NCBI GenBank assembly: GCA_947471745.1
Contig: CANJKZ010000922.1
Coordinates: forward strand, 3,905,001-3,969,000
Direction: 5' to 3'
Source of the DNA: Closterium sp. Naga37s-1
Lineage: Eukaryota; Streptophyta; Zygnematophyceae; Desmidiales; Closteriaceae
Length of the DNA stretch: 64,000 nt
Both the position numbers and the translations under genes were made by a program. Shown piece by piece: positions 22,071 through 33,650 of this stretch (position 1 is its first letter; each line of letters begins with the position of its first letter). The notes under the pieces are model-generated. The model was not told where the DNA came from, did no database searches, and was given only the letters and a program-made list of their open reading frames with translations.

Positions 22071-25000
22071 ATGGCGGGAAATACCTCGGCGGGAGCTGGT
22101 GAATCTTCAACCCAAGATCGTAGCGGCAGCCAGGATTCTGGTGTTTCGGGGCCAAGGGGAGCGCGAACAAACCAGGGCTCGTTGATCAAGGAGGTGCTGA
22201 AGAACTTCACCGTCAAGAAGTTCAATGGTGAGGGCTATGATGATTGGGCCTGGAAAATTCAACTTTATTTCCATCAGATTGGATTGCTGAAACTCATGAT
22301 TGGGGAGGAGCCTAGACCGAGTGACCCCGCGCTGCAGGAAGATTGGGACGAGCGCGCCTCGGCTGGCTACTACTTGATGTCGCAGAGTTTGGAGCTGAAC
22401 CAGCGTCACCACGTCATGCACCTGCTGCCGGAGGTTGATTGCGGTCCGAAGGCATGGACCGTGTTGAAGGAGCTGCACGCCCCGACCTCCGTTGTCGCAA
22501 CGTTGATGCTGGAGAGGGAGCTGTCCGCGTTGCGCTTGAGCGAGGGAGAGCCGGTGCAACCTGTTTTGGACAAAATGCGCGACCTCTACGCGAAGTTGGC
22601 GACCGCGGGAATCACATATCCGGAGCAGACCAAGTGCTTGAAGATGCTATCGCTGCTGCCGGAATCGTGGCTTCAATTCACGAGCGGATTGAGCCTGCCG
22701 CAGAACCAGAGCATGTGGACGCTCGAGAGGGTGCGGACGAAGATTCTGGAGGAGGACTTCCGTCGCCGCCAACTGAGGGGTGGAGACGACGGCAGCAGCG
22801 GCTACGGGATGCAAAGGAGCCGACGTGGCAGAGGACGTGGCTTCGGTGGTGCTGGACGCGGTGCAAAGAAGGACGACGACTCCAACGACCAACAAGGAGG
22901 TACCGGTTGGGGTCGCGGTGCGAAATCTGGACGTGGGGGCAAGTCGGGTGCTGGTGGCAAAATGAAAGGGAGTTGCTGGTATTGTGAGAAGGAGGGGCAC
23001 CCCTGGTTTTTGTGCTATAAGAAACCCGATGGATGGACCCCCCAGAATCGTCACCAGGATGGCGGCGCGCGGAGGAACCAGAAAAACGACGCGAACATGG
23101 TCGTCGATTTGTCCGACAACAACCCGAAGAGCAACGGCGGTGCAGAGAAGAAGAAGGAGCGCACCGCAGGCCAGTTCTTCCATATTGGAGAGCAGGGGGA
23201 GCAACGAGACGCCTCTGCAAAGGTTGGAGCAGAGCTGCATCCCCTGGACTATTGGGTGTTGGACACGGGCGCTGCTTGGACGATGACGCCGCGCAAGGAG
23301 CTGCTTGATGACGTACGAGCTGCACCGATCAATGAGGTGTGCTCTGCCTCTGGACACGCACTGAAGGTGGCTGGTGCAGGACGAGCTGCATTCAAGGGAG
23401 CGGATGGCAAGCCGGTGGTGCTGCACGACGTTCTCCTTGTTCCTGATCTCAAGGCCAACCTCATCTCCCTCCGTAAGCTTGCCAAGGCTGGGGTGAGCAC
23501 TAGCACGGATGGGGCACGCACGTACAAGGGGCAGCTGGGAAATCAGGTGCTTTGGGATCTGCACGAGAGCAAGGATGTGTACAGATCCATGTGGCAGCTG
23601 CCGGCGTTGGCGTGGCACGGTGGGGGGCAGGCTGGAGAGGGGTCTGCATCCCAGGGGGAGTGCAACGCCGTTGGAGGGGTTGGTGTGAAAGTGTCGGCCA
23701 GATCTGGGGAGACAGATTGGGCAACGGCACACCGACACTTGGGGCATGTGGCAATGCCCTTATTGAAGCAGCTAGAGAAGGATGGAGCAGTCAAGGGTTT
23801 GAAGCTGAACGGACAGCCACCCGATGACAACTGTCAAATCTGTTTGCTCTCAAAATTCACTCGTTTCCCTTTTCATAGCGTGACTGGCAGGAGCAAGAAG
23901 CCTTTGGAGCTGGTTCACATGGACCTGGTGGGGCCGCTGCCGGTGCAAGGGCACAAGGGGGAGCGGTATTTCCTAACCATTGTGGATGATTGGAGCAGAC
24001 TCATGTGGGCGTATCCGCTGAAGCAAAAGGACCACGCCGCCTCTACGATAAAGGAAGATTGGCTGCCATTCGTTGAGAAGCAAGCGGAGTGCGTAGTGAA
24101 GCGGATTAGGACAGACCGGGGTGGTGAGTTCCTTGGAGCTGAAACGACGGCCTGGCTCAAGAAGCAGGGCATTCAGAGGGAGCTCACAACGGCTTAAACC
24201 CCGCAGTCCAACGGTGTAGCAGAACGGACGAACCGGACCATTCTTGAGACAGCTAGGGCGCTGCTCATAGAATCAGGGGTGGGCAATTCCATGTGGCCCC
24301 ATGCTGTCCGGCACGCTACCGTGGCTAGGAACAGGGTGCTCACTAAGGTTGGTAATGAATCGTGGGTGCCGCTGGAGAGGTGGCTTGGGAGGAAGCCGCC
24401 GGTGGACATGCTGAGGGTGTTCGGTTGCATGGCAGTCGCCCACGTCCCAAAGAATTATCGAAGTAACTTGGGGGCGAGTGCAATCTGGTGTGTGCATTTG
24501 GGGCTGGCTGCTGAGAGCAAGGGATGGCTGCTATGGGAACCGTCCAAGGGTGTGTTATTTGACAGCAGGGATGTGAAGTTTGTTGAGGGCATGATATATG
24601 GGGGATGGAAGAAACAGCCGGAGACCAAGGTATCCGAGCAGATGGAGCAGATCACCATGCAGCTGGACCTGACTCCTAGTGTGTGGGAGGAGGGGGAGGA
24701 GGCAGCTGCAGAGGGTGGCGATGGAGAGAAGGTGCAGGAGGCACCTGCTGGTGGAGGAGATGATGTGGAGACTAGTGGTAGCACCAAGGAAGCTGCTGGA
24801 TCTGAGGGAGGAGAACAGCAGCTGGGAAAAGCTAAGGTTCCTGCGCTACCATCAAGGAGGAAGCCGAAGGGTGTCGTTATCAGGGGATGGAAGACACCCG
24901 TCTCCAGGCCAGGACGTACCCGTATGGCCACTATGAAGCTGACTGCAGGAGCTGATGTAGCAGAGCAGCAGCTTGGGAATGAGGAGGCATTGCTGATTCT

Positions 25001-26675
25001 ACCGCATGGCTATGACCCGGATGAGGGGGATGAACCTGCCTACTGTTTTCTTGCCCCTGCACCAGAGGAACCAGCAAGCATGGAGGAGGCATTAGCTGGA
25101 CCAGATAGGGAGAAGTGGCTGGTTTCTAGGGATGCTGAGTACCAAGGCCTGTTAGAGAATGGGACATGGGATCTGGTGGTGCTGCCTGAGGGGAAGAAAG
25201 CCGTACAGTACAAGTGGGTGCTAAGGATCAAGACCGATGACAAGGGACAGGTCACCATCTACAAGAGTAGGCTGGTGGCTAAGGGGTTTATGCAGAAGGA
25301 GAAGCAGGACTTCAATGAGATCTTTGCTCCCACTGCCAAACCCCCTACCCTCCGTGTCTTGTTGGCAGATGCAGCCGTTAGTGGGAAATTCATCATTCAG
25401 ATGGATATATCAACGGCATTCCTCAATGGGATTTTAGAGGAGGATGTGTACATGACGCAGCCACCTGGGTATGAGGATGGTACGGGCAGGGTATGCAAGC
25501 TGAAAAAGTCCATGTATGGCTTGAAGCAGGCGCCACGCTGCTGGTACCAGAAGTTGGCAGCTGTTTTAGAGGAGATGGGATTCAGGACCAGTAGCTGTGA
25601 TGAGAGCCTCTTTCTCAAGGGGGAGGGGGAGAAGCTGGTGCTGTTTCTGGTCTACGTGGACGACATTCTTCTCTTCAGCAGCAGCATGAAGGAGATCCAG
25701 AACGTGCAGCAGCAGCTGATGAAGAACTTCAAGTGCAAGACCCTTGGGGAGGTAAAATACTACCTCGGGATGCACGTAGAGAGGGATCTGGATCACAGGT
25801 GGTTGAAGCTGCACCAGGAGAAGTTCATCAAGGAGCTGGGGGAGAAGTATGGGATTGAGAATGAGCGCAAGGTTGCAACTCCCCTGCCAGCAGAATTCAA
25901 GCTTGTGAAGGCAGCAGAGGATGAAGGGGTTGAAGCCGAGGAGCAGCTGCAATTTCAGTCCTTGGTGGGCAGCCTCTTGTATGCAGCAGTTCACACAAGG
26001 CCCGACATCTCTTTCTCGGTTGGGCAGCTGGCTAGGGTGGTGCAGAATCCATCAGAGGAGCAGGTGGATGCAGCTGAGCGTGTGGTGAAGTACCTGAACT
26101 CTCACCCAAGCATTGGAGTTCAATACTCCGCATCTGCACAGGTGAAGCAGAAAGGGGTTGAGGTGCTGAAAGAGAAAGGGGAGCGGCTTGGAGAAGGCAA
26201 GCTGTTTCTCACTTGCTTTACCGATGCTACGTGGGCTTCTGAGAAGGACGATTCCTCATCCGTGGGAGGATACATCTGCGTAGTTGGGGAAGGACCTGTT
26301 AGTTGGAGGTCCAAGAAGTAGACGGAGACGGCACTCTCCTCTGTTGAATCAGAGTACATGGCAATGTTCCATGGGGTGAAGGAGGTGATTTGGCTGAGGA
26401 GGCTGTTAGAGGAGATTGGCCAGGAGCAAAAGGTTGCTACGCCGCTGTTTTGTGATAGCAAGGGGGCTCTTGGGATGGCCAGGAACGCAGTGCTTCGTGG
26501 GTTAAACAAGCACATGCGTATCAAGTGGCACTGGCTGTGTAAGGAGGTGAAGAGGGGGACGGTGAATCCAATCTATATCAAGACTCACCAGCAGCCAGCA
26601 GACTTCCTCACCAAGAGGCTTGCGGATGAGCCTCATTGGAGTTGTGTGCGCATGAGTGGAATGACCATGAACTAG
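22071..26675 (+). pseudogene. Copia A2 gag-pol, unit 2, full length with two stops
   Basis: This is the most complete family-A polyprotein, about 1534 codons in one frame. It has gag with a UBN2-type N-part; a CCHC knuckle near residue 300; protease DTGA near 22071+1190; pre-integrase HHCC; an integrase DDE core; a Glu/Gly-rich linker; RT with AFLNGI and YVDD near 25656; and RNase H with the TDATWA, SVESEYMA and CDSKGALG motifs. Two nonsense codons break it: TAA at 24195-24197 (Tyr in A1), shared with unit 1, and TAG at 26319-26321 (Gln codon CAG in A1). There are no frameshifts. The RNase H end resumes in frame to the stop at 26673-26675. It shows gag and pol once formed a single reading frame without a programmed shift. 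Confidence 0.95.
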
Positions 26676-26704
26676 CATGGAATGATGTGGAATGCAGCCG
26701 GCAG

Positions 26705-26718
26705 GCTGAGGGGGAGTG
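26705..26718 (+). other. Polypurine tract of A2
   Basis: GCTGAGGGGGAGTG directly before the 3' LTR. Identical to A1. Confidence 0.87.
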
Positions 26719-27805
26719 TGTTGGGTGCAAATTCGCATTGCACGACATCCTGCCGTCTGTTTGTACGAGTATGCGTGTGCGAATGCATTTGGGTGTGAAT
26801 GGAATGTTCGTGTGTTTGTTTGTTTTCGCAATTTTCGCTTGATGCATTTGCAGGTACTCGCGCAATGTGCACTTCGGCACAACATTGTACGCGCTATGAA
26901 CAGTGCAAGCAGAAAGGACGAGCTCGCAAAGGAACCCAAGATGGAAGCTTTGCAGTTCGGTTTAATTGATGCGCAGATTCAGTTCTATCCAACTCGAACT
27001 TGTACTGTTTTGTTTGGTTGACTATAGTGTAGCAGGGCAGGCACTATAGGGGTACAATTTAGGTGAAGGTTGGATGTTGTTTGTCTGTATCTGCATGCTA
27101 CAGGGCCAGGGGAAACCAGCGGAACCAGCATTTGGCTGGTTGGGCAAAGACAAAACAGGTTCTGTTTTTAGGACCTGAACCTGGTTGTTGTTTTCCCAGG
27201 TTGGAAAAACAGAACCAGAGGTTGTTTACCAACCTACCACCTGCTGTTTTGTCCAGCCAGGTTGGTTCTGTTGCTTGGAATTATTTGGGATCATCCCTGG
27301 TTGTTCCCAGGTTGATTCCCAAGGTCCTTGCTAGCTAGAACTATACATTCCTTCTTTGTTTGTACCTGAATATAGTAAAAATTGATTCAAGCGAATTCCT
27401 TCCTTGCTGGAATTTCGTTTCTACGCGGTGCAACGGCGGAATGCTACCGAGTCAACGCTAGTGAGCTAGTACTACGACGCTAGGCCAACGCTGTCCATTT
27501 TGTAACTCTGCAAAAACTTTTGGCGAGGCAACTTGGCTCTTTTGAAAGCTCTTAGGGTGAGCTTCGATATAGCGAGTTCTCAGCTTAATCCGATCGACAG
27601 TCAGCACGGCATGCTGCGCAACGTTCAAGGTACTCTTGCTGTTTTGACTAAGTCCCTCTTGATCCCTCTCTCTACAAGCTCGGACCCGAGGATAGGGGCT
27701 GGTCTTGTACCAAGCACCCAGGGACCCTTGGAGGTGACCCCGAGGAGATGTTTTAAGTTGGATAACGTCTTAATAGCCTGAGTTTATTAGGCCCTTACAC
27801 CAACA
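26719..27805 (+). repeat. 3' LTR of copia A2, 1087 bp
   Basis: It runs from TGTTGGGTGC to ACACCAACA and is followed by the target duplication GACGT (27806-27810), after which the gypsy frame resumes. Differences from the 5' LTR are concentrated near 27370-27530, including loss of a short AATGGC-containing stretch. Confidence 0.94.
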
Positions 27806-27810
27806 GACGT

Positions 27811-30714
27811 GAGTGCGGTCTTCAACTGCTCCATGGCTTGCTGGTGCACATACTCCCACTTTAACGGTGTATTCTTCTTCAGTAGATTGGTGAGAGGTGT
27901 TGCAATCTTTGCATACTGTGGCACGAACCGATTATAGTAGTTCGCAAAGCCAAGGAATTGCTGAAGTTCCTTTACGTTCTCCGCTGTCTTCCATGTACGT
28001 ACGGCTTCGATCTTCTTTGGGTCGACATGGACTCCTTGAGCGCTCACCATGTGTCCAAGGAACTGAACTTTCTTCAAGGCAAACTCGCTCTTGGATAGCT
28101 TGACGTAGAACTTCTCCCGTCGAAGTATCTCGAAGACACGTCGTAGGTGTTCGATGTGCTGCTTCATGTCCCTCGAGTAGATCAGGATGTCGTCCAGGTA
28201 CACCACAACGCATTCGTCGAGTAGAGGCCTAAGAATATGGTTCATTTCGGCCTGGAATGTAGCGGATGCGTTGGTGAGTCCGAACGGCATGACGAGGTAC
28301 TCGTAGGATCCGTATCGTGCCCGAAACGCTGTCTTATGGATGGAGTTATCCGCCATCCGGATCTGCCAATATCCCGATCTCAAATCGAGTTTTGAGAATA
28401 CTGTGGCTCCACGAAGCTGGTCAAGTAGATCGTCGATCCGTGGAATCGGATACTTGTTCTTGATCGTCTGCTTGTTGAGGGCTCGGTAGTCGATGCACAT
28501 GCGTAAGCTTCCGTCAGGTTTTGGTGTGAAAAGCACTGGTGCACCGTATGGTGATGTTGATGGTCGAATGAGTCCTTTGTCCAGAAGGTAGTCGATCTGC
28601 TTCTTCATGTCGGCCAACTCGGTAGGGCTGAGTCGATATGGTGCTCGGAAGGTCGGTTTTGAACCAGGTTCTTTGATGATCTCGTGCTGGTGGGTTCGGT
28701 ATGGCGGCAACTGGTCTGGAAGGTCGTCAGGGAGAACGTCTTCGAACTCTTCTAGAAGTTTCTGGATTGCTGGTGGAAGCTCGAGCGTTTTCCTCTCTCC
28801 TTCGTCCTTGTTGGTAACCAGTGCAACAAACCCTGCCATGGTTCGCTTCACGTCCTTCTCGAAACGTGCGAGAGTCTCCTCCGGAATATCTCCCGTGTTG
28901 CTCCAATTCGGAAGAGGAACTCTTCTGTCTTGATTGTAAATACTCGCCGTGCGGATGACCCAGTTGATCTCGGGGTTGAACTTCTTCAGAAAATCTCTCC
29001 CAAGAATCAAGTCTAGCCCGTTGATGTTGGTGACGGGTAGGGTCGGTTTCCAGCGAAGAGGACCCATCTGCAGGTGTAACGCTGCTTCGCCGTAGACTTG
29101 TAATTTGCTTCTGTCAACCATCGTAGCTGTGAAGTTTGAAGGCGTGTACTTCTCATTGATGCGTTCGAGGGTTGCTTTGTCGCATACTGAATTGGATGCT
29201 CCGCTGTCCACGAGTGCTTGGAGGCGTCGTCCATTGCAGATCACCTCGAGCAAAAGTGGTGGGCGTTGCTCGTTGTACCCGTTGATCGTCTCGTTGATTG
29301 GATCATAGGGCATTTCCCATAGCTCTGTGTTTTCTCCTGGGGTGGCAGATGGCCGGTCCTGCCGTTCCCTATTGCCATGAGTTTTTGTTGTCGTCGATGA
29401 CATAGTTCTCGAACTCGTAGTAGAATTCATAGATGGGGTAGACACCGTAGATGTTTCAGATGTTGCAGATGCATCTATAGAGGAGGGTTGAGGTCGTCGC
29501 AGCTTCATGTTGACCTCCAGCTCCCTCTTGAGCTGCTTCAGCGCCAACGACTTCTTCCGTGGGGACCGGTTGGTCGACGTGGGCTGGTTTTTCAGAGAGA
29601 GGACGATGTCATCGTTGGAAGGTCGATCTTCCATGCTCCGTTGTTGGTTCCCCATGCGCAGCTGCTGTAGTTGTGGTACCGGTACATTCTTTTTCTTCTG
29701 GAGCCTCTCTCGTGATTTCACAAAGGCCGTAGACCCAAGGGAATTTTTTCCAAGTAAAGCATCCTTGCATGATATTTTGAAGGGGTGCTTACTTTTTACA
29801 GGGCCTTTTTGGAGTTGTCCGGGTCCAGCAGGGTCTTGTGTCGCGGAGATTTTATTTCCCTCGGCGATTTTCCCTGGTAGAGTCCGTTCGTGGTTTGAAA
29901 AATTCACTCCACGATCCTCCAATATTCGCATTAAATCTGCTCCACTGCTGCGGTCCCTAAGCGCTGAACGTGCAGTTTTCATTTCGTCACAATCGATGAG
30001 TCGATGTCCGGGCTTGCCGCAGAAAGAACACTTAGATTTGTTCTTCGTTGGTCTTGCCTTCGCGTCGATTCGATCGAGTTCCATCGGGTCGGCGTACGCG
30101 GGGTTAGCCAAGCGTCCTCCATGTCGTCTAGCTCGTCCATGAAGACGTCGTGTTCCGATCGTGGTTACGTCGAAACGTTCTGCTGCCGAAACGACGTCGT
30201 TGTAGCTGCTCCAATTTGCGGCCGCAACATGTTGTCGTGTTTCTTTTTTCAGCCCCGCGATAAATGCTCTAATTTTTTCGCCTTCCGTGACGTCGGGGAT
30301 GCCGTTGAACAACTCCTCCATTTGTTGCGTGTAGTTCGCGACGCTCCCGATTTGTCGATGACGATGTATTTTGTCGCGGGCGATAAACGTTGCATTAATC
30401 GGCTCAAAACGTTGTAGTAATCGTTCTCGGAACTGCTGCCACGTCGCTTCACCTTGGTTTAAGAAACCGCTTCTGCTTATCCATTCAATTGCTGGTCCGC
30501 GCAGTAGTGTTGCTGCAAATATAATTCTGTTTCTGTCGAGTGCTGGTGCTGTCCATCCAATGGCGGCGAAATAAATTTCGATCGCCAAAAGCCAGCGCCT
30601 AGCGTCAATTTCCCCATCAAAGGTGTTGGGGGCTCGAATTTCTTGGGCCTTGGGAAAATTTCGCGACTGCTGCGAAGTCACGATCGATTCTGCTGCTGTC
30701 GCAATTTTCGCCAT
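27811..30714 (-). CDS. Gypsy gag-protease-reverse transcriptase (5' part of gag-pol), open
   Basis: It encodes the capsid, protease and RT of the chromovirus. The open frame reaches 30840, but the chosen start is the internal Met at 30714 ([10 protein letters not shown]), because the preceding 42 residues are basic and unlike gag. Order on the minus strand: retrotransposon gag domain ([30 protein letters not shown]); CCHC knuckle [14 protein letters not shown] about residue 230 from this Met; a Ser/Thr/Lys-rich spacer; aspartic protease ([11 protein letters not shown]); RT with [48 protein letters not shown] and [11 protein letters not shown], then the thumb region ([11 protein letters not shown]). 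There is no internal stop. It is cut at 27811 by copia A2, inside the start of RNase H, and continues at 13701. It is the best preserved coding stretch of the window but cannot make a complete polyprotein. Confidence 0.93.
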
Positions 30715-31003
30715 GACGCGCGTTTTCACCCGAAGTCGTTCGATCCGTCGCGCGTCGGTCTCGCTACTTCTGCACCGCTCGATATAGGTCCCGACAATTC
30801 GCAATTGTCGTCCCTGTATCGCAAATGTTTTCGCCAACAATCGAACTCACGATCCTGTTCAGAAAACGCGCGAGGGGGGTTTTTAAAAAAACGCGGAATT
30901 TGGTGCTTACCAGCGTCGGCGCCGAATTCGTCGCCCCCGGCGGTTTTTCGAAGCAGGAATTTCTTGAGCGCGCTGCTTAGCTGAAACTCCGCGAGTGAAA
31001 ACG

Positions 31004-31016
31004 GCTCTGATTACCA
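31004..31016 (-). other. Gypsy primer-binding site, variant iMet type
   Basis: Plus-strand GCTCTGATTACCA reads TGGTAATCAGAGC, the initiator tRNA-Met site with one extra A. It lies two bases inside the 5' LTR. Confidence 0.8.
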
Positions 31017-31018
31017 AG

Positions 31019-31105
31019 TGTCACAGGATCGAATTTCCACTCGAGAATAAGATGGAGTAAAAATATGGAAATGAGAAATATGTCGAACGTCGGCGTACTC
31101 TCACA
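31019..31105 (-). repeat. Gypsy 5' LTR, 87 bp
   Basis: Plus-strand TGTCACAGG...CTCTCACA. The same length as the LTRs at 11726 and 18957. It is adjacent to the primer site on the left and to GAGTT (31106-31110) on the right. Confidence 0.9.
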
Positions 31106-32016
31106 GAGTTTGTAGAGAGAGGGATAAGTCGAACAGAATCAAATAGCAAGAGTACCTTCTAAGTTGCGCAGCGTATTGCGCAGACCGTCGATCGGATTAA
31201 GCCAAGTTGCCTCGCAAATGTTTTTGCCATTGTAGAGTTATGGCTTGGACAGCGTTTCCCCGGCTTTGCAGTGCTAGGGTAGTAGCTTCTACTCGGTAGA
31301 ATTCCGCCGTCGAACCGCCTAGAAATTCCAGCAAGGAGAAATTTTTCTTTAATCAATCGACTCAATCCAAGGTAGATACAGAGAAGGATTCAATACATAG
31401 AGCTAGTAGGGACCTTGGGAATCAACCTGGGAACAACCAGGGAAGATCCCAAATAATTCCAAGCAACAAAACCACCCCGGATTGACAAAAGGGCAGGTGG
31501 GAGGTTGCTAAACAACCATAGGTTCTGTTTTTTCAACCTATGATAACACCATCCAGGTTCAGGTTCTGAAAACATAACCTTTTTGGTCCTAGTGCTACCA
31601 GACAAAAGCTGGTTCCGCTGGTTTCCCTTGGCCCTATAGCATGCAGATAAAGGCAAACAACATCCAACCTTCACCTAAATTGTACCCTATAGTGCCTACC
31701 CTGCTACACTATAGTTAACCAAACAAAACAGTACAATTTTGAGTTGGGTAGAACTGAATCTGCGCATTCAATTCAACCGAGCTGCAAAGCTTCCATCTTG
31801 GGTTCTTTTGCGAGCTAGTCCTTTCTGATTGCACTGTTGATAGCGCGTACAATGTTGTGCCGAAGCGCACTTTGCGTGAGTACCTTCAAATGCCTCAAGC
31901 AAAAATTGCGAAAGCAATCAAACACACAAACACACGATGCACTCAAATGCATTTGCATACACATACTCGTACAAACAGACGGCAGGATGTCGTGCAAAAT
32001 GAATTAGCACCCAATA
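31106..32016 (-). repeat. Right piece of the minus-strand family-A LTR
   Basis: The reverse complement runs from the LTR start (TATTGGGTGC at 32016) to ...CTACAAACTC, where the gypsy inserted. The remaining part is at 11653-11725. It is more diverged from A1/A2 LTRs than they are from each other, so it is the oldest layer of the nest. No internal copia sequence is joined to it, so it is a solo LTR or a remnant. Confidence 0.9.
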
Positions 32017-32044
32017 ACCCTAACAGGCCGGAATGCAAGGTGGG

Positions 32045-33642
32045 CGATGAAACCGCATGAGCATAATTTCACGGTGAAGCATCAGCTGGGCAAGATAATG
32101 CAGCACCTCGACGGCCTGTCCAGGAACCTACCGAGAGACAAGGGAGAGCCGGGATCTGAGCAGGGTCCCCCCTTAGTGGTGCTGGTAGCAATGGCCAAGG
32201 AGAAGGGAGCGACAAGAGGATAGACACAAAATGCGGGGGACATTTGGTAGGACCCAGCGACGCTGGCGTAGATAAGGGGAGAAATAGTGGAAGATGGAGG
32301 AGTAGGGGCCAGAGCAAGGGCTCGGGGGCAGCACTACCGATGGTTCCAGGGGCAAGTGCAGCTGCAGACCAAAGATGGATGGAAGAAAGTGCCGGCACCT
32401 GTAAAGCAAGATGGGATCATCAAGGAGGTCCATAGTAAGTTGGGACACTACAGGCCATTATGCACCCATCAACTGATACAGACCGGATGGTGGTGGGTGG
32501 GGATGAGACAAGAGGTGAAAGAGTGGGTAGATAAGTGTGAGTTGTGCTGCTGTAACAAAGCAACTGCTAAACAGCTAAGTTGAGCTGCAGCCACCAGACA
32601 TAGTGGAGCTGGGTTATCGCTGGTCACTGGACATAGCGGGAGAGTTGCCAGTGTCTGGGAGGGGGAGGAAGTACACCGTGCTCATGATAGAGCATATCAG
32701 CAAGTGGGCCGAGGCGAGAGAGTTGGTGACAAAATGAGCAGCAACGATGGCGGAAGCCTTCGAGGAAGATGGTGCTTACCTGGTTTGGAGCTTGTAGAGA
32801 GGTGCTTACAGATCAGGCCACCGATTTTCAGGGAGAATTTGAGGAGCTAATGGCGTCCAACGGCATTCGGCACCGGACCACCTCGCGTTATCACCCGCGG
32901 AGTGATGGCCTCACAAAGAGGCTAGTGCATATATTTAATAAGGGGCTGAGAGTGTATGGGGAGGCACATAAGGGAGATTGGGACAAGAAGCTGGCATAGG
33001 TCATGGCGGCTCTGAAGGACGGGTCGCCATACTACCTGCTCTTTGGAAAGCAGCCTATCTTACCTGTGGATGTGCCACGCATGCCGACGGACACTGTGGC
33101 GGCAGGAACGGCTGAGAAATGGGTGGCGCTGGCAGATGCAAGGGCGGTGTACCTGAAAAGGATGCTACCAGCGAAGTCTGAAGGTGGCACAGCTGCAGAA
33201 TATCCATCGTTATAAGCGGAGGCAGCTGGGGACGTTAAGAGGTGGGGATGTTGGAAGCGGGGCAGGTTGGACGTGGGGGTATCTCAGCAGCGCTGGAGCA
33301 TGAAAAATGTGAGGGATTCAGGGGTGTTGGTGCTGGAAGATAACAAGGGGAAGCGAGTGATGGACCACGTGACCAATGTGGCGAGAGCATAGGAACCAGA
33401 AAAAGGCAGGAGGCTACATGGGTCCCATGACCAGGGCGAGGGCGGCGGCAGTTGGTTATGGGAGGGGCCATGAGAGGGGTCAGCAAGAACATCAGTGAGC
33501 CAGCAGTTAAGGAAGAAAGCAACAAGGGGTGAGATCAAGATCAGTGATATCAAGTCAGGGAGAAAGGTGCAACTGAGAGGACTACACAGGTCGAGAGAGA
33601 GGCTACAAAAGAAGAGTGAGCTGAGTGGTGGAAAAGACAGAG
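32045..33642 (+). pseudogene. Decayed Ty3/gypsy pol remnant (RNase H end to integrase)
   Basis: Fragments in different frames give the C-end of RNase H (FTVKHQLGKIMQHLDGLSR near 32060), the integrase HHCC zinc domain (HSKLGHYRP...CELCCC near 32430-32560), the start of the core (GYRWSLDIAGELPVSGRG near 32620; KWAEARELVTK), the second core part (LTDQATDFQGEFEEL; TTSRYHPRSDGLTKR near 32800-32930) and the integrase tail (YLLFGKQPILPVDV near 33050; LQNIHRYKRRQLGTLR near 33200). Many stops and shifts are present. It is a lineage distinct from the chromovirus above, and no chromodomain is seen. Confidence 0.85.
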
Positions 33643-33650
33643 GGAGGTGG
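33500..33650 (+). repeat. Direct repeat (copy 1), about 150 bp, ending in a purine tract
   Basis: AGAAAGCAACAAGGGGTGA... to GGAGGTGGGGA matches 34347-34503 with scattered changes. The end looks like the polypurine tract of the gypsy remnant. Confidence 0.75.

Larger units (their letters stand above)
18827..26057. repeat. Tandem duplication unit 2 (7231 bp)
   Basis: Second copy of 11596-18826. GAGCAG sits at all three boundaries (11596-11601, 18827-18832, 26058-26063), giving a 6-bp microhomology junction with nothing added or lost. After 26058 the copia and then the gypsy continue to their normal ends, so unit 2 is joined to the intact right side. Confidence 0.96.
13702..27805 (+). mobile_element. 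Copia element A2 (family A) with internal tandem duplication
   Basis: It is inserted in the gypsy RNase H region with a 5-bp target duplication GACGT at 13697-13701 and 27806-27810. The native element corresponds to 20933-27805 (6873 bp). The extra 7231 bp are the tandem duplication, which also copied part of the gypsy. The termini are TGTTGG and CCAACA. Confidence 0.94.
11726..31105 (-). mobile_element. Ty3/gypsy chromovirus, minus strand, carrying nested copia A2
   Basis: The domain order on the minus strand is gag, protease, RT, RNase H, integrase, chromodomain (gypsy order). The ends are 87-bp LTRs at 31019-31105 and 11726-11812, with 5-bp target duplications GAGTT at 11721-11725 and 31106-31110. 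Without the copia insertion and the tandem duplication the element is about 5.27 kb, normal for gypsy apart from the tiny LTRs. It is disabled by the copia insertion in RNase H and by inversion of the integrase core. Confidence 0.93.

Noticed and set aside
11596..26057. Assembly artefact as the sole explanation of the 7231-bp repeat
   Set aside because: Seven substitutions separate the units, one making a unit-specific stop (20616), and the junction has microhomology rather than an arbitrary cut. It still needs read support.
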